Below, one piece after another: positions 46,380-57,256 of a stretch of 64,000 nucleotides of DNA (position 1 is its first letter; the number at the start of each line of letters is the position of its first letter). Where the stretch lies: positions 5,890,001 to 5,954,000 of the forward strand of contig JAHCVI010000001.1 in the NCBI GenBank assembly GCA_019096155.1, read 5' to 3'. Made by a program: the position numbers and the translations under genes. The notes below the pieces were generated by a model that made no database searches, was not told where the DNA came from, and saw only the letters and a program-made list of their open reading frames with translations. Source of the DNA: Staphylotrichum longicolle (taxonomy: Eukaryota; Ascomycota; Sordariomycetes; Sordariales; Chaetomiaceae).

Positions 46380-46899
46380 TCATCCCAGCAATGCCAGCAT
46401 GGCCTCCGTTGCCTCCGACTCCACCGCCACCACAAGCGGCCGCTCTGCAATCAGGCCCGACGCCGTCTTCCTCAGTTCCTTGTGGGCGGGGCACTCCGTG
46501 TCGTAGTACTTCATGTCTTCGACGCTGGAGAACAAGGTTCGTGCCACAACCGTGTACCCGTTGGAGCGCGGGTCATCCAAGAGCAGGCGAGCCTCGACCC
46601 TGCGGCGGGGTCAGTCTGATGGCCGACACATCTAGGAAAACCAATGCGCCCCTAGGAGACGAGGGTAGTGAGAACGAACCCAATGATGTATGGCTTTCCA
46701 TCCTAGAAAGGGATGGCGTGGTTAGCTCTGCCGGTCTGAAAGACGCTCAAACATTTGCTGATCCATCCATCGTGAGGAGGAACAGGGCCAAACATACCTT
46801 GACCTGGTTCTGCTTCAGCGTGCTGTATGCCTCGAGCAGCCTCGCCTGGCTCTCGGCATCAGGCGCTTTGAATAGCGTGCTGCGGAAGATGACGCCCAT
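46380..46899 (-). CDS. Stress-responsive A/B-barrel (Dabb) domain protein
   Basis: Three exons: 46899-46798, 46702-46680 (23 nt) and 46599-46380, total 114 residues, the normal size for a single Dabb domain. Reads MGVIFRSTLFKAPDAESQAR, then LLEAYSTLKQNQVK, DGKPYIIG, DDPRSNGYTVVARTLFSS, VEDMKYYDTECPAHKELRK and a hydrophobic last strand PLVVAV. The YYDTECPAH motif is a Dabb hallmark. These small dimeric ferredoxin-like proteins include stress-induced plant proteins and polyketide cyclases; no specific function can be assigned. Splice donors are GTATGT and GTTCGT, acceptors TTCTAG and CCGCAG; all joins are in frame. Confidence 0.88.
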
Positions 46900-47924
46900 G
46901 GTTGTTGAGATCCTCGCTCTGGGTTTTGTTTTGTTTCTTCAGTTGGTTTCGAGAGGGCGTTTTCTGTCTGTCGAGTCCTGCAATGGAGGCTGTATAAGGA
47001 TGACCAACGGAGAAGAGAGAAACGCTGGAACATACCACGGGATAAGCAGCAGTAGCTAGCTCCTTCCACAGCACATACCTACCGAATATGTTTGCATGGC
47101 AAGTGCAAGCACCAATTTAGCAACCACCTTATCTTCCAACTGGACCTTACACAGAACATCCATAGAATGCAAAGCCCGGTCCAGTCCAGACCAAGCCCAA
47201 CCCCGCGCCGCCCCCCCCCCCCCCCTCTCAGAACGAAAACCACCTAATCATCCGCACAACCCCACGAGAAAACCCCCCTTTCCCAACACACCAGACTCGA
47301 CCACCACGCAGCTTCCTCCCAACGTCTCTTGTCTCGGCCACCGCCCCCTCCTTGTGCACCCCAGATCGACAGCACTAGCCGATATCACACGCAATCAGGG
47401 AGAAGGGGCATGTGCAACAAACAAAGACTGCGGGTGGAATGCCCGCTGCACACTCCGGAGACACCACGGGCATGCCCAGAGTTACACCACAGCGTGACGG
47501 GTCATATGAGCATATAGATAGGTATCTGAGCTGGTCAAGCCGAATTCGTACTGAACTCCATCAGTAAACCGGGATTCCGGATCCCCAGCGAGACAACCGC
47601 TCATCCACCAGTAAAAGTTCACATCGTTCAAGCAGGCACACATTCTCGACCATGGTCTGGTGCAATGCGATATATTTGTGCATCGAGTAAACGAGTAAAA
47701 GCAAAAGGGTATCCGCGATCCCGTGTATCCACAGACAAAAAACCAAAACAACATCACGCAAATGCAAATCAAGAAACACAACAGCAGCCAGTGAACGGAC
47801 CACCGAAAACACCACCCCATGCAATGCAATGTAAATCCCCCCATCCTAGCACCGAACCCCGCCCCATGCAATCCAATGTCTCCATCACGACGACTGCAAC
47901 CCCCGCCTGCTGTCCTGGATCCCC
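46900..47924. other. Intergenic region, 1.0 kb
   Basis: Upstream side of the Dabb gene and 3' flank of the histidine kinase. A C15 tract lies at 47211-47225. No gene seen. Confidence 0.55.
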
Positions 47925-50900
47925 TCAGACCGCATCACTTGCCCGGTCGCTCGCGCGCCCCTCCCGCTCCATAACCATGCCAGCAGCCGCCACCCTCCCC
48001 ATCACAATCCTCATCCTCTCCAGCAATTCCGGCATCCGATACGGCTTGACGAGCACGTCATCACACCCGGCCTCCTTCGCCTCGAGGATCTGCTCCATCC
48101 TCGCGTTCGCGCTGACCGCAATGATGGGGATCCTCCCGCCCACAATCTTGCCCGCCCGCTCCAGCTCACGGATATTCCGCGTGCACGTCAGCCCGTCCTG
48201 GATGGGCATCTCAATGTCCATGAGAATCATGGACAGCGGGAAGGGTTGGCTGGCCCCCAGAGCAGCGGTGGGGGGCGGGGATGAGGGGTGGCCCGGGGAG
48301 GGAGCCAATGTGAACGGGAACGAGGCAGGGGCCGGTGGAGCATAGCGGTCCGTTCGGCGGAGCTTGTCGAGGCATTCCACGCCGTGGTTGGCCACGTCGA
48401 CGATGAAGCCCATGTTGAGCAGGCCGCGGCGCGTGATCTGCTGGTTAATGAGGTTGTCTTCGACCACCATCACGCCGTTGATTTGCGGCGTGGGCAGTGC
48501 CAGGCCCGGGCTGATGCTGATCTCGCTGCTGGGCGTGACTGCTGTTGTCACGGCAGGACTGAGGCCTAAACCGCTGCCCGCGCCGTTGGTGGTAGCAATG
48601 GTGGACTCGCTGCTCAACGTGCTGCTGCTAATAGCGCGCTTGGCGCTGCCTCTCCTGCTTAGGGTAGGGTCCACTCGCAGCGCCAACAGCGCTGACTCCG
48701 AGGTTCCGTCGTACGTCGCTGCCTCGCGGAAGGCGGCTTCGGTTGGGCGGTAAGCTTCAATGTAGAAGGCAAAGGTGCTGCCGACACCAGGCTGGGAAAA
48801 CACGCCGATAGAGCCATTCTGAAGCTCCGTGAGTCTGCGGCTGATGAAGAGACCGAGCCCAGAGCCGCCGTACTTGACGTGAGTGCGGCTCGACGCTTGG
48901 ACGAAGCGCTGAAACAAGCTTTTCTTTTCCTCCTCTGACAGGCCCTCACCCGTGTCTTCGACCTCAAACACCAGGAACACGGCATTGGTGCGGTTGAGAG
49001 GCAGCAGCGATTGTTCATCGAGAGCCTCTTGCGATTGCGGAATGAAACTGACCTTGCTCGTCGCCTCGGTAGGTCGGGAAAGGCTCGCGCTGACGGCAAC
49101 AGTGACGTTCCTGGTTGGACCGGTCTTGGTGAACTTCAGCGCGTTGGTCAGCAGGTTGATCAGCACCTGCTTGAGCCGAGACGGATCGAAGTCGAGGTAC
49201 TTGATGTCGAGGTCGCGGTAGCTGGGGTCCACAACCATGCTTAGGTTGATATCCACCCGCCTCGCTTCAACCTCAAACATCTTGAGGGCCTCTTGAACCA
49301 TCTTGATAGGGTCAACCGTGACCCTTGTGATAGAGAGAAGACTCGAGTCCAGCTTCGACATCGTCAATATGTCGTCCACAATTCTCTTCTGGTGCTGGGC
49401 GCACGTGACAATGGTTTCGGCACTGTCGATGCCGGTTTCGACGAGTTCACGCGCTTCGGCGAACCACTCTTCCGTCAGGTTTATTCCTGACGCTCCTTCA
49501 CCCCTACCCGAAGCCGTCACAGTCTTGTCAGGTAAATCGATTCCGATCCCGTTGGCGCCATGTACGATGAGCTCCTGGGCGCGGGAAAGCGTCGCTGTGA
49601 TCGCGTCGGCGCAGTGAATGATTGCGCTCAACGGATTGCGCATTTCGTGAGACGTCATGTCGATGAAATTTTCCTGCTGTCGCCTGGACTCAATAGCCTC
49701 CTCCTTCCGCTCCTTCTCGGCGTCCAGCTGCCATCTTTGCAACGACACGTCGCTCAAGCAGCCTGTAAAACTCTGGATCACGCCCTCGGTGGTCTTGACG
49801 GGCATCAAGGTCGCCTGGACCCACCGCGGTGCAATAATCTTGTGACCCGAGTCATCGGCTGTGGCAGTCCAGGTGGTGTTGAGTCTGATTTCGATATTCT
49901 GCACCTTGTCCTCGAGCACCATCTTCTCGAGCTTCTCGGCAAGCAGGGGCAGATCTTCCTTGAAGATGCAGGTATCCCATGGCCTGACGACGACTTCGGC
50001 CGGGTCGACCTTTTGGAGCCCACACATCTCGTAAAAGACGTTGTTGGCGCCTAGGAGCCGCCCGTCGAGGTCCATGTCGTACATGCCGACAGTGGCAAAC
50101 TCGGCCATGCGCTTGAGGTTCTCGGCTTGTTGCGCTCTCCTGACGGCCTCCTTGGCGGTATGCTTGCTGTTTAGAATCAACAATGTCAGCTGCGGGTTTC
50201 CATTCGGGGACAGGTTCTATGACATACTGGGTTGTCACGTCTGTTAGACAGGTTAACACACGAATGAGAGTGCCATCTCCGCCATACTCGGCCCTAGCGG
50301 TGGCCAGGACATGGCGCTCTTTCAAGTCTTCAAGCGGGACTAGGTCAAGACCAGCCTTCTCGAAGCTCGGCGAAGTGCGGGTCAACGCAGGCGAGAGCAG
50401 GTGGCCAGCATCGGTCTGTCGCCGCACGCGGAACTCAAACTCGACGTTGCGGACCGTCTTGAGCTTCTCGTACTCGGCGATGACGATCGGGCGGTCTTCC
50501 TCCTTTACGCACGACAAGAACCCTTGGTTTGCGATCGGCCCGGTCCCGGGGTAGCCGGTGATCTTGTACCAGGCATCGTTGGCGTACGTGATGTTGCCCT
50601 CCGGATCACCAAAGCACATGCCCACGGGCACGAACTCGGCGACAGCTTCGAACATCTGCATCGACTCATTTGCCTCCTTGGTCTGCACTTCCAACTTCTC
50701 TTTGAGCATCGCCTGGTCGAATGCAGCCTGCTCAGCCGCATTCCGACCTCTCCTTGCTTCCTCCTCGAGTAGGACGATAGAGGCAAGAGATGTGGCCAAC
50801 TTCTGGCTCAGCAAGGATATGTACTGGCGGTAGTCGTTGTCGTACGGGCGTCGGGGATTAAGGCCGAGGAGGAGAAATCCCATAGCATTCTCCTCCTTGG

Positions 50901-52504
50901 TCGGCCGTATCGGGCAGATGACGGCGGCCCGGCATGGATCCCCCTCAAAGCCTCGCCATTGCAAGCCTTCGAGCAACGATGGTGATAGCGTCCCGTCGCT
51001 TGTTTGCAATAACGTCGGATGCTGCGCCGTCATGGCTTCCCTGAAAGAAGAAGTGAGAGCCTCTGTGCCGTTTCTCAAGAAGAGCGTCTCGGGAGCAATG
51101 GGATGATTCTCAGGAACGCCCAACGTCCCCGCCAACCGACATAGCTTGGCGGGACCGCTCGCTGCCGCGTCAGTCGCCGCGTCAGGGTCGTCCTCGACCG
51201 TGTAGAGGACTGCCAAAGGAATATCGTAGCGCGGCTCGACGGCAGCAAGCTCCTGAATTGCCTTTTCCCAGTAGCTGCCAACGTCTCTTGCCGTGACCAG
51301 GACCTCACCAAGCTCGATGAGCATCTTCATTCGCCTTTCCCAGAGGCGCACGCTCGTGGTCTCGGCAACGGGGTACATGAAGCCGAGACACTCGTTGTTC
51401 TCGACGATGGGTATCATGGACCACTTTAGATAGGTCTCTTCCAGCCATGGCGGGCCGCCTTCCACTTCCGACTCCCTCTCGACAAAGAACCTCCACTCGT
51501 CTTCGACAGTGCCTCTTTGGCTTGGAGAGATGGCGCGCATCGTGTCCTTCAAACGCTGGCCGGCTTCGGCCCAGGCTTCTTGGACGGGCATGCCGAGCAT
51601 CGAAGGGTGCTTTGAGCCGCACAGCTTGCTGAAGGCCTCGTTGTAGATGGTGATGTATGAGGGACCCCAGTAGACGGCGATGGGGCGGCTATCGACGAGG
51701 ATCTGGTTGACGGTCTCGTCCAGCTTCCGGTGCCACCCTCCCATGGGACCGAGCGGAGTGGCAGCCCAGTCAACGCTATTGATATCATCAAGAAATGGGC
51801 GTTGCTCTGTTTCATAAAATCAGCGTCGGTGTGCGAGAGAAGATCGGCTTGATCGGTACATGCAACCTACCTGGTGTCGTGTCAGGCAAGATCCACCCGG
51901 GGTCAGATTTCGAGCGTCCGAGAGACTGCACGGCCTCTGCCCGAGACGGCGGCCTGTCCTTGGGATTTATCGGCAAGGTGGCCGGTGTGGATTTGGGGCG
52001 GCACTCGAGTTCCGGCAGGGTGAGGGACGAAGCCATGTTCTCGGCGGCGGGGGCGGGGGCTGGGGCGCTGTCGGTTTCAACGGGCATGATGCGTTTTGGG
52101 GGCGAGACGCTGTTGGGCTGGGGGTCCGCAACGTCGAGCCGCACCTTACGTGGCGATTGCGACGAGGGGATCTGCTCATTCGCACCCACCACCACCATCT
52201 GCTCGTGAACGACCGACCTGGTCCAGTAGACGTTCGAGTAGAGGAAAGACAGCGGGACAGACCGGGGCCCGCCTGCGGTGGCCTCCGGCTCCGGAGGTGT
52301 CGAGGTGCCTGCGATCCATTCCCACAGCGGCGCGCAGTCGTCGCCCTTGGCAGTGATGTGGTCGAGGAGGGCTGGGTAGGCGGCAAATGCCGGGTTTGTG
52401 TAGACGACGGTGGGAGGGTGCGGGGCGAGGGCGACGATGAAAGACGGCCGCGGATCGAGCTCGAGCAGGTCGAATATGCTTATGTCGAGGAGCGAGGGAT
52501 GCAT
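47925..52504 (-). CDS. Hybrid histidine kinase with PAS-like sensors and receiver domain
   Basis: Three exons: 52504-51871, 51806-50228 and 50166-47925, total 1484 residues; introns are 64 bp (GTAGGT/AACAG) and 61 bp (GTATGT/AACAG). Order: N-terminal region (MHPSLLDISIFDLLELDP), a PAS-like module opened by VDWAATPLGP, a GAF-like segment (AAVICPIRPTKEENAMGFLLLG), PAS repeats (FVPVGMCFGDPEGNITYAND; FATVGMYDMDLDG), the H-box FIDMTSHEMRNPLSAI (His near 911), HATPase_c (NLLTNALKFTKTG; YGGSGLGLFISRRL) and a receiver (VVEDNLINQQ; ILMDIEMPIQDG, Asp near 1388; VLVKPYR). The receiver carries an extra Pro/Ser-rich loop of roughly 30 residues before its phosphoacceptor Asp. It should autophosphorylate and feed the Ypd1-type relay; signal unknown. 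The frame is open upstream to 53326, but the ATG at 52504 fits the family better. Confidence 0.93.
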
Positions 52505-55249
52505 GGTTGGTCGGTGCTGGTGGTCCGCTTCGTTGAGAGGCGGATGGTGAGGGGGATCGGGGCAGTCGACGGCTGCAGGCTCGGGCTGGCAGCGCGCATA
52601 TTCTTCCTGCCGCGGTTCGATTCCAAGGCGCCGGTGTCGCTGGCAAAGGCCGCCTGTAACTTCTGCGCTCTGGCTGCTCTGGCTAGTCTTGGAGTCGAAA
52701 ACACAGTACCGTATTACCGTGTTCTGCAGCGCGCAGAGAGCAGTGGTGGACGAAGGTTGACTTGACCTCGATCGGCACAGAGCGAGTGGTTGGGTGTGTG
52801 GGCTAGACCCTTCTGTGCGCCGATCTTCAGCACCCAAAAAACCGAGAAGCAGAGAGGGTGGGGCTGCGGGGTTCTCTGATAACGTCGGATCAGGGGCACG
52901 CCGCACCACCGCACAGGAGCATAGCCTGGTTGGCCCAACAGCTCCGACACTGGAACCCTCAGTCCCTTCTGGTTGCCGCCATCCAGACACGTTTCTGTCA
53001 ATGGGGATGTGCATGGGAATTCCATGTGTGCGAGCCTCCACCCGTGTCTTGTCGTGTTCTCGCCCGGCCCAATTGCGAACGTCTCCTGCCAGCGACCTCT
53101 CGACCATATTGGGTAGGAATACCGGAAAAGCCGGTCCGGCGCGGGGTGCAGATGGTGGAGACCGACCGAACGTCTTTTTTCTCAACCTCCCGCTGCTGCA
53201 GTTCGAGGGTTTCGATGTCTGCAAGGGATGGTGGGCCTCTTGAGGGCACGCTGTCGACTTCTCATCGGATTCTTCGCGGCCCTGCCAAATGAGACAACTG
53301 GATACGAACAACGGTGCACCCTTCATTGGACCCTGTTATTTGGAGGCGGGCTGAGGGGGGGAGCAGAGACGAGGCGCACTACTCAAGCGCACCGCCTGCA
53401 CGCCATGATATTTCGACCCCATATCCAGTTTTTTCGGTGTGTGTTTTTTGGTTATCCATCCCGGTCTTGAATCTGCCCGGGCACGGAGCGGTGGCCGCTT
53501 TTAAGGGGCCTCCGTTCCTCCGTTCCTCCGTTCCATGTGTGGGGCTGATGGCACCACCATGCGGAAGTTCGTTCTCAGGGTTGCCGGACCGCAGCAGGCC
53601 ACGGCAGCAGCCGGTGCTGCACTTCGGGGCTCGTATCGGCGACACATGCTCACCATCCTTGCACGCGGGCATGCAGCCGCAGTGGAGCTGTCCTTCCATC
53701 TCCTCGTCAATGATGAATCGATGCCAACACCAGTCATTCAGAGGACCGGCTCGCCGAGGCTTGAGCCAAGCTGCTGGGCACTTGGCCCTGGACGCCGGAG
53801 ATGAAATGAGTGCGAGATCGAGGGAGAGGCCGAGGGAGAGAGGACAAGGGTAAAAGAGAGGTCGTCCCACCGTTTCTCGTGCCGGAAAGCAGATGGACGA
53901 AAATAGAGATGGCAGAGCAAACCACACCACCTCAGAAGGGGCTGCACGATGATGGCTACTGATGGTTTAACATTGGCTCCGATGGGCAAGTTCAATGGGC
54001 CGCGGAAGGGCTGCGATCAGAGTTGCCGATGAAAGATTCCCCTGCTGCGCTTTGCAGTTTCCTTCTTTCCCAATCCCCATGCCCCATGCCCCATGCTTTC
54101 CTTTCCGAGTTACCCGAAGACCCCGTGACGTCAAGGATCTGAGATCTGAGCTTTGACAGCCTGGAACCTACCACCTACAGTACGAAAAAAAGTGCAGGTG
54201 CCCGCTTCGTCCCGAAGCTTGCCCTCGATCTGCATCCCGTTCTCGGTCACCGTCTGGACCCCGCGCGATGGGCACTCCGTGGACATGCTCGGCCCGCCCA
54301 GACAACTCCAAGCCACCGAGGAGCCGCGCAGGCTTGGCGTAATGCTCGGTTTTGTCACCTTTGTGGCTTGAGACTGGGCCAAGCCAGAGCAAACACGTCG
54401 GGCATGGTCCACGGGGGTCCACGGGGGCCCACGGGGTCCTTGGGGACTGCTTGGGGACTGCTTGGGGACTGCTTGGAGTGTCTTGGACTGTCTTGGAGCT
54501 GCCCTTGGAATGTCTTGGGACGGCGCTGCTCACCAAAAATGTCGGAAGTCCAAGAATCGCCCAGACCAGCAACGTGAGCATGCACCCGCGACACATTGCC
54601 CACGCCTGCTGATCGCTCTGGGCGCCAAGCCAATCTGGGTTCGGTTTGCGTTTCTGTTCGTCCCAGCCCTGTGCCGAGAAGCCACGCCCAGACAAGACCC
54701 AAGACTTGGACGCCCGCTCCACGAAACCGCCAAGGGCCAAGGGCCAAGGAAACTCGAGAGAAAGGGAGGTTAAAATGGCGACCACATCCGACTTCTACGG
54801 GATCCCCCATCGCAGCCTCACGATGCTCGTCGCCGGACCCGAATCCCGCACGCGCTTGAGTCCCGGCCCCAGCCAGAGTATCCCTCTCCTCCGCCTCCTC
54901 CTTGGTGTTGATGATCCCGCTGGTTGATCCAGCTCGTTTCTGAATGACGAGGGCTGGTCCTGTGCATTGTTGTTGGAATCACGACAGCAATCGTGATCCG
55001 TGTCTTTCAATTGGCCCTCTTGCGCGAACACGAGTCGCCTTCGATATGCCTTGACACCTCGCCGCCCGTCCTCCACCTGTCCGATCCACCCTTCCACAAC
55101 CCACGGCCGTGTCGATCTCGAGCCTGCCGTCTGGGCGTTCCGACTGTCAAGTGCTGCCCCGAGGCAAGAGGAGCACCACCCGCGCCGGCTGGGCCAGTCG
55201 ACCAGACGACCCAAACCGCGAGCTTCACGGGCTATCAAACAAGCTGGAA
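52505..55249. other. Divergent promoter region, 2.7 kb, no gene seen
   Basis: Lies between the histidine kinase and the aspartic protease, which are transcribed away from each other. Frames of up to ~205 codons overlap on both strands and lack motifs. Short tandem repeats occur at 53509-53534 (CCTCCGTT x3) and 54408-54472. Confidence 0.5.
54408..54472. repeat. Two adjoining short minisatellites
   Basis: About three units of CCACGGGGGT-like sequence (54408-54439) run into three perfect copies of TTGGGGACTGC (54440-54472), followed by degenerate TTGGA/TTGGG units to about 54530. G-rich on the + strand. Confidence 0.85.
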
Positions 55250-56761
55250 ATGAGGCTTCTGTCCGCCGTGCTGCTAGCCCTGGTTTCCGGGGCAGTGTCA
55301 CAGAATGTTGTTCAATTCAACGTCGCCAAAGGCCTCCCGGGCGTTCATGTCGGCGCCGCGCCATCGTTGTCCCGCAGGGGGACATATCCGGAGGAGCTCA
55401 TCAACAGCATCTCCGGGGGCGGGTACTATGTGCAAGTCCAGGTCGGGACCCCTCCTCAAAACCTGACGATGCTGCTGGATACGGGCAGCAGCGATGCCTG
55501 GGTTCTAGGCCACGACGCAGACCTCTGTACGGATCGGAATCTGCAGGATCTCTACGGCATGCCCTGCACCGACACCTATAACCCCTCCAAGAGCTCGACC
55601 AACAAAATGATCAAGCCAGACGGATTCAAGATCGTCTACCTGGACCGTGGCACGGCTTCAGGGGACTACATATCCGACCACTTCACAATTGGCGGCGCTA
55701 CGCTCGAGTCGTTGCAGATGGCATACGTGACCAAGGCCGTCAGGGGTACTGGCGTTCTGGGCCTCGGCTTCAGCATCAGCGAGCGGGCGTCCACCAAGTA
55801 CCCCAACATCATGGACCAGATGGCCGACCAGGGGCACATCGGTTGTAAAGCCTACTCCCTCTACCTCAACGACCGCCGAACCGATTCCGGGTCCATCCTC
55901 TTCGGCGGGATCGACACCGACAAGTTCATTGGCGAGCTCCAAGTCCTGCCCCTCTACACGCCGCCAGGGGGCAACTACTCCTCCTTCGAACTCAACTTCA
56001 CCAGCGTAGCGCTCGCCTACGCCAACGGCACGCAACTCTCCATCCCAACCTCCATCCTCGACCACCCCGCCCCGGCCGTCCTCGACTCGGGCACAACCCT
56101 CTCCTACCTCCCCGACAAGATGACCCAAACAATCTACTCGGCCCTCGGCGCCATCTACGACCCGGACCTGCGCATGGCCCTCATCGACTGCGCCTACCTC
56201 ACCTCCCCAGCCTCATCCTTCCACCTGAACTTCTCCTTCTCCCCGACCAGCACCATCTCCGTCCCCGTCTGGGAGCTCATCCTCGACCTGCTCCCGGCCT
56301 CGTACCCGCCGCCGCCCCACTTCACCAGCCGCAAGGCCTGCGTCTTCGGCATCCAGTCCACCGCCATCTTCTCCGACGCCGGCACCGTCAAGCAGAGCAA
56401 CTTCACCCTCCTCGGCGACACCTTCCTCCGCTCCGCCTACGTCGTCTACGACCTGACCCACTACCAGATCGGCCTCGCCCAGGCCAACCTCAACTCGTCC
56501 GCCTCCACCGTCGTCGAGCTGCCCCACGACGCGACGAGCCTGCCGAGCGCCACGGGCGTCGCCGCGCAGCAGACCACCTTCACCCCGACGCCCACGAGCA
56601 GGGCCCTCGGTGGCGGCCGCGGGGGCAGCGGGGAGGGAGCTGTGGCCGGGCGGAATGGCGCGTCAAGCACGGCGAGGCTGAGGTCGGTGTGGGAAGTGGT
56701 GGGGATCGTTGCCGTGACTGGGTTCATGGTGGGCTTGGGCGGGGTGTTGGTTATCCTCTGA
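55250..56761 (+). CDS. Secreted GPI-anchored aspartic protease (yapsin-like)
   Basis: Single exon, 503 residues. A signal peptide (MRLLSAVLLALVSGAVSQ) is followed by a short pro-region with a possible dibasic processing site (LSRRGTYPEE, residues 42-43). Both catalytic Asp motifs of pepsin family A1 are present: MLLDTGSSDAWV (Asp77) and AVLDSGTTLSYLP (about residue 283), with GVLGLGFS and the C-terminal FTLLGDTFLRSAYVVYDL. A Ser/Thr/Gly-rich stalk precedes a terminal hydrophobic segment (VVGIVAVTGFMVGLGGVLVIL), as expected for GPI attachment. Several NxS/T sites support secretion. It should act at the cell wall or plasma membrane. The frame is open upstream to 55109, but only the ATG at 55250 gives a signal peptide. 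Confidence 0.93.
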   Translation: MRLLSAVLLALVSGAVSQNVVQFNVAKGLPGVHVGAAPSLSRRGTYPEELINSISGGGYYVQVQVGTPPQNLTMLLDTGSSDAWVLGHDADLCTDRNLQDLYGMPCTDTYNPSKSSTNKMIKPDGFKIVYLDRGTASGDYISDHFTIGGATLESLQMAYVTKAVRGTGVLGLGFSISERASTKYPNIMDQMADQGHIGCKAYSLYLNDRRTDSGSILFGGIDTDKFIGELQVLPLYTPPGGNYSSFELNFTSVALAYANGTQLSIPTSILDHPAPAVLDSGTTLSYLPDKMTQTIYSALGAIYDPDLRMALIDCAYLTSPASSFHLNFSFSPTSTISVPVWELILDLLPASYPPPPHFTSRKACVFGIQSTAIFSDAGTVKQSNFTLLGDTFLRSAYVVYDLTHYQIGLAQANLNSSASTVVELPHDATSLPSATGVAAQQTTFTPTPTSRALGGGRGGSGEGAVAGRNGASSTARLRSVWEVVGIVAVTGFMVGLGGVLVIL

Positions 56762-57256
56762 CACGATGTGCTGTATGAGTATGATCATGACAAATGTATG
56801 GGTGGGCTGTCGAAGTCTCATCTAACATATAAACATACCTGTGTTAACTTCGCAGGTTGCGGGCGTTCAATTGCCTGCCTAATTTCTTAGTACATAATTC
56901 AAAACATTCCATACATTCATGACGAAAATGCAACCATATCCGCTTCATACATGTCACAGAGTCGCTTATCATAGACACAGATGATCTTGATTCAGCCGAG
57001 CTAACTAGCAGTCTAGTTATCCGTTATCCCGCAAAGATGGTACTGCAGAACGCAGACATATTCTCAGGGATCCGAGATCAAAGGACAGGCAAACTCCCAT
57101 GGCTTGGCTATCAGCAAGCACAACACCGATTGATTCCATACCAACTCTGATGCCCACACCAACTCCGATACTCAACAGCAGTGCGACTGTCTCGTTCCTC
57201 TCAGATAACCATCCGACTCCAAATCAGGACAGGATACTTTGGGGTGTATGTACAGC
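56762..57256. other. Convergent intergenic region
   Basis: Shared 3' flank of the aspartic protease and the minus-strand unknown gene. AT-richer than neighbours; no gene seen. Confidence 0.6.

Noticed and set aside
50160..50230. Apparent frameshift in the hybrid histidine kinase
   Set aside because: A GTATGT donor (50227) and AACAG acceptor give a 61-bp intron that restores the frame (DVTT-HKHTAKEAVRRAQQ), so the gene is intact.
52505..53326. Extension of the kinase N-terminus to an upstream ATG
   Set aside because: The added residues are Pro/Ser/Cys-rich and promoter-like; the family-typical start LLDISIFDLLELDP follows the ATG at 52504.
55109..55249. Upstream in-frame start for the aspartic protease
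   Set aside because: It would place 47 polar residues before the signal peptide; secretion requires the ATG at 55250.
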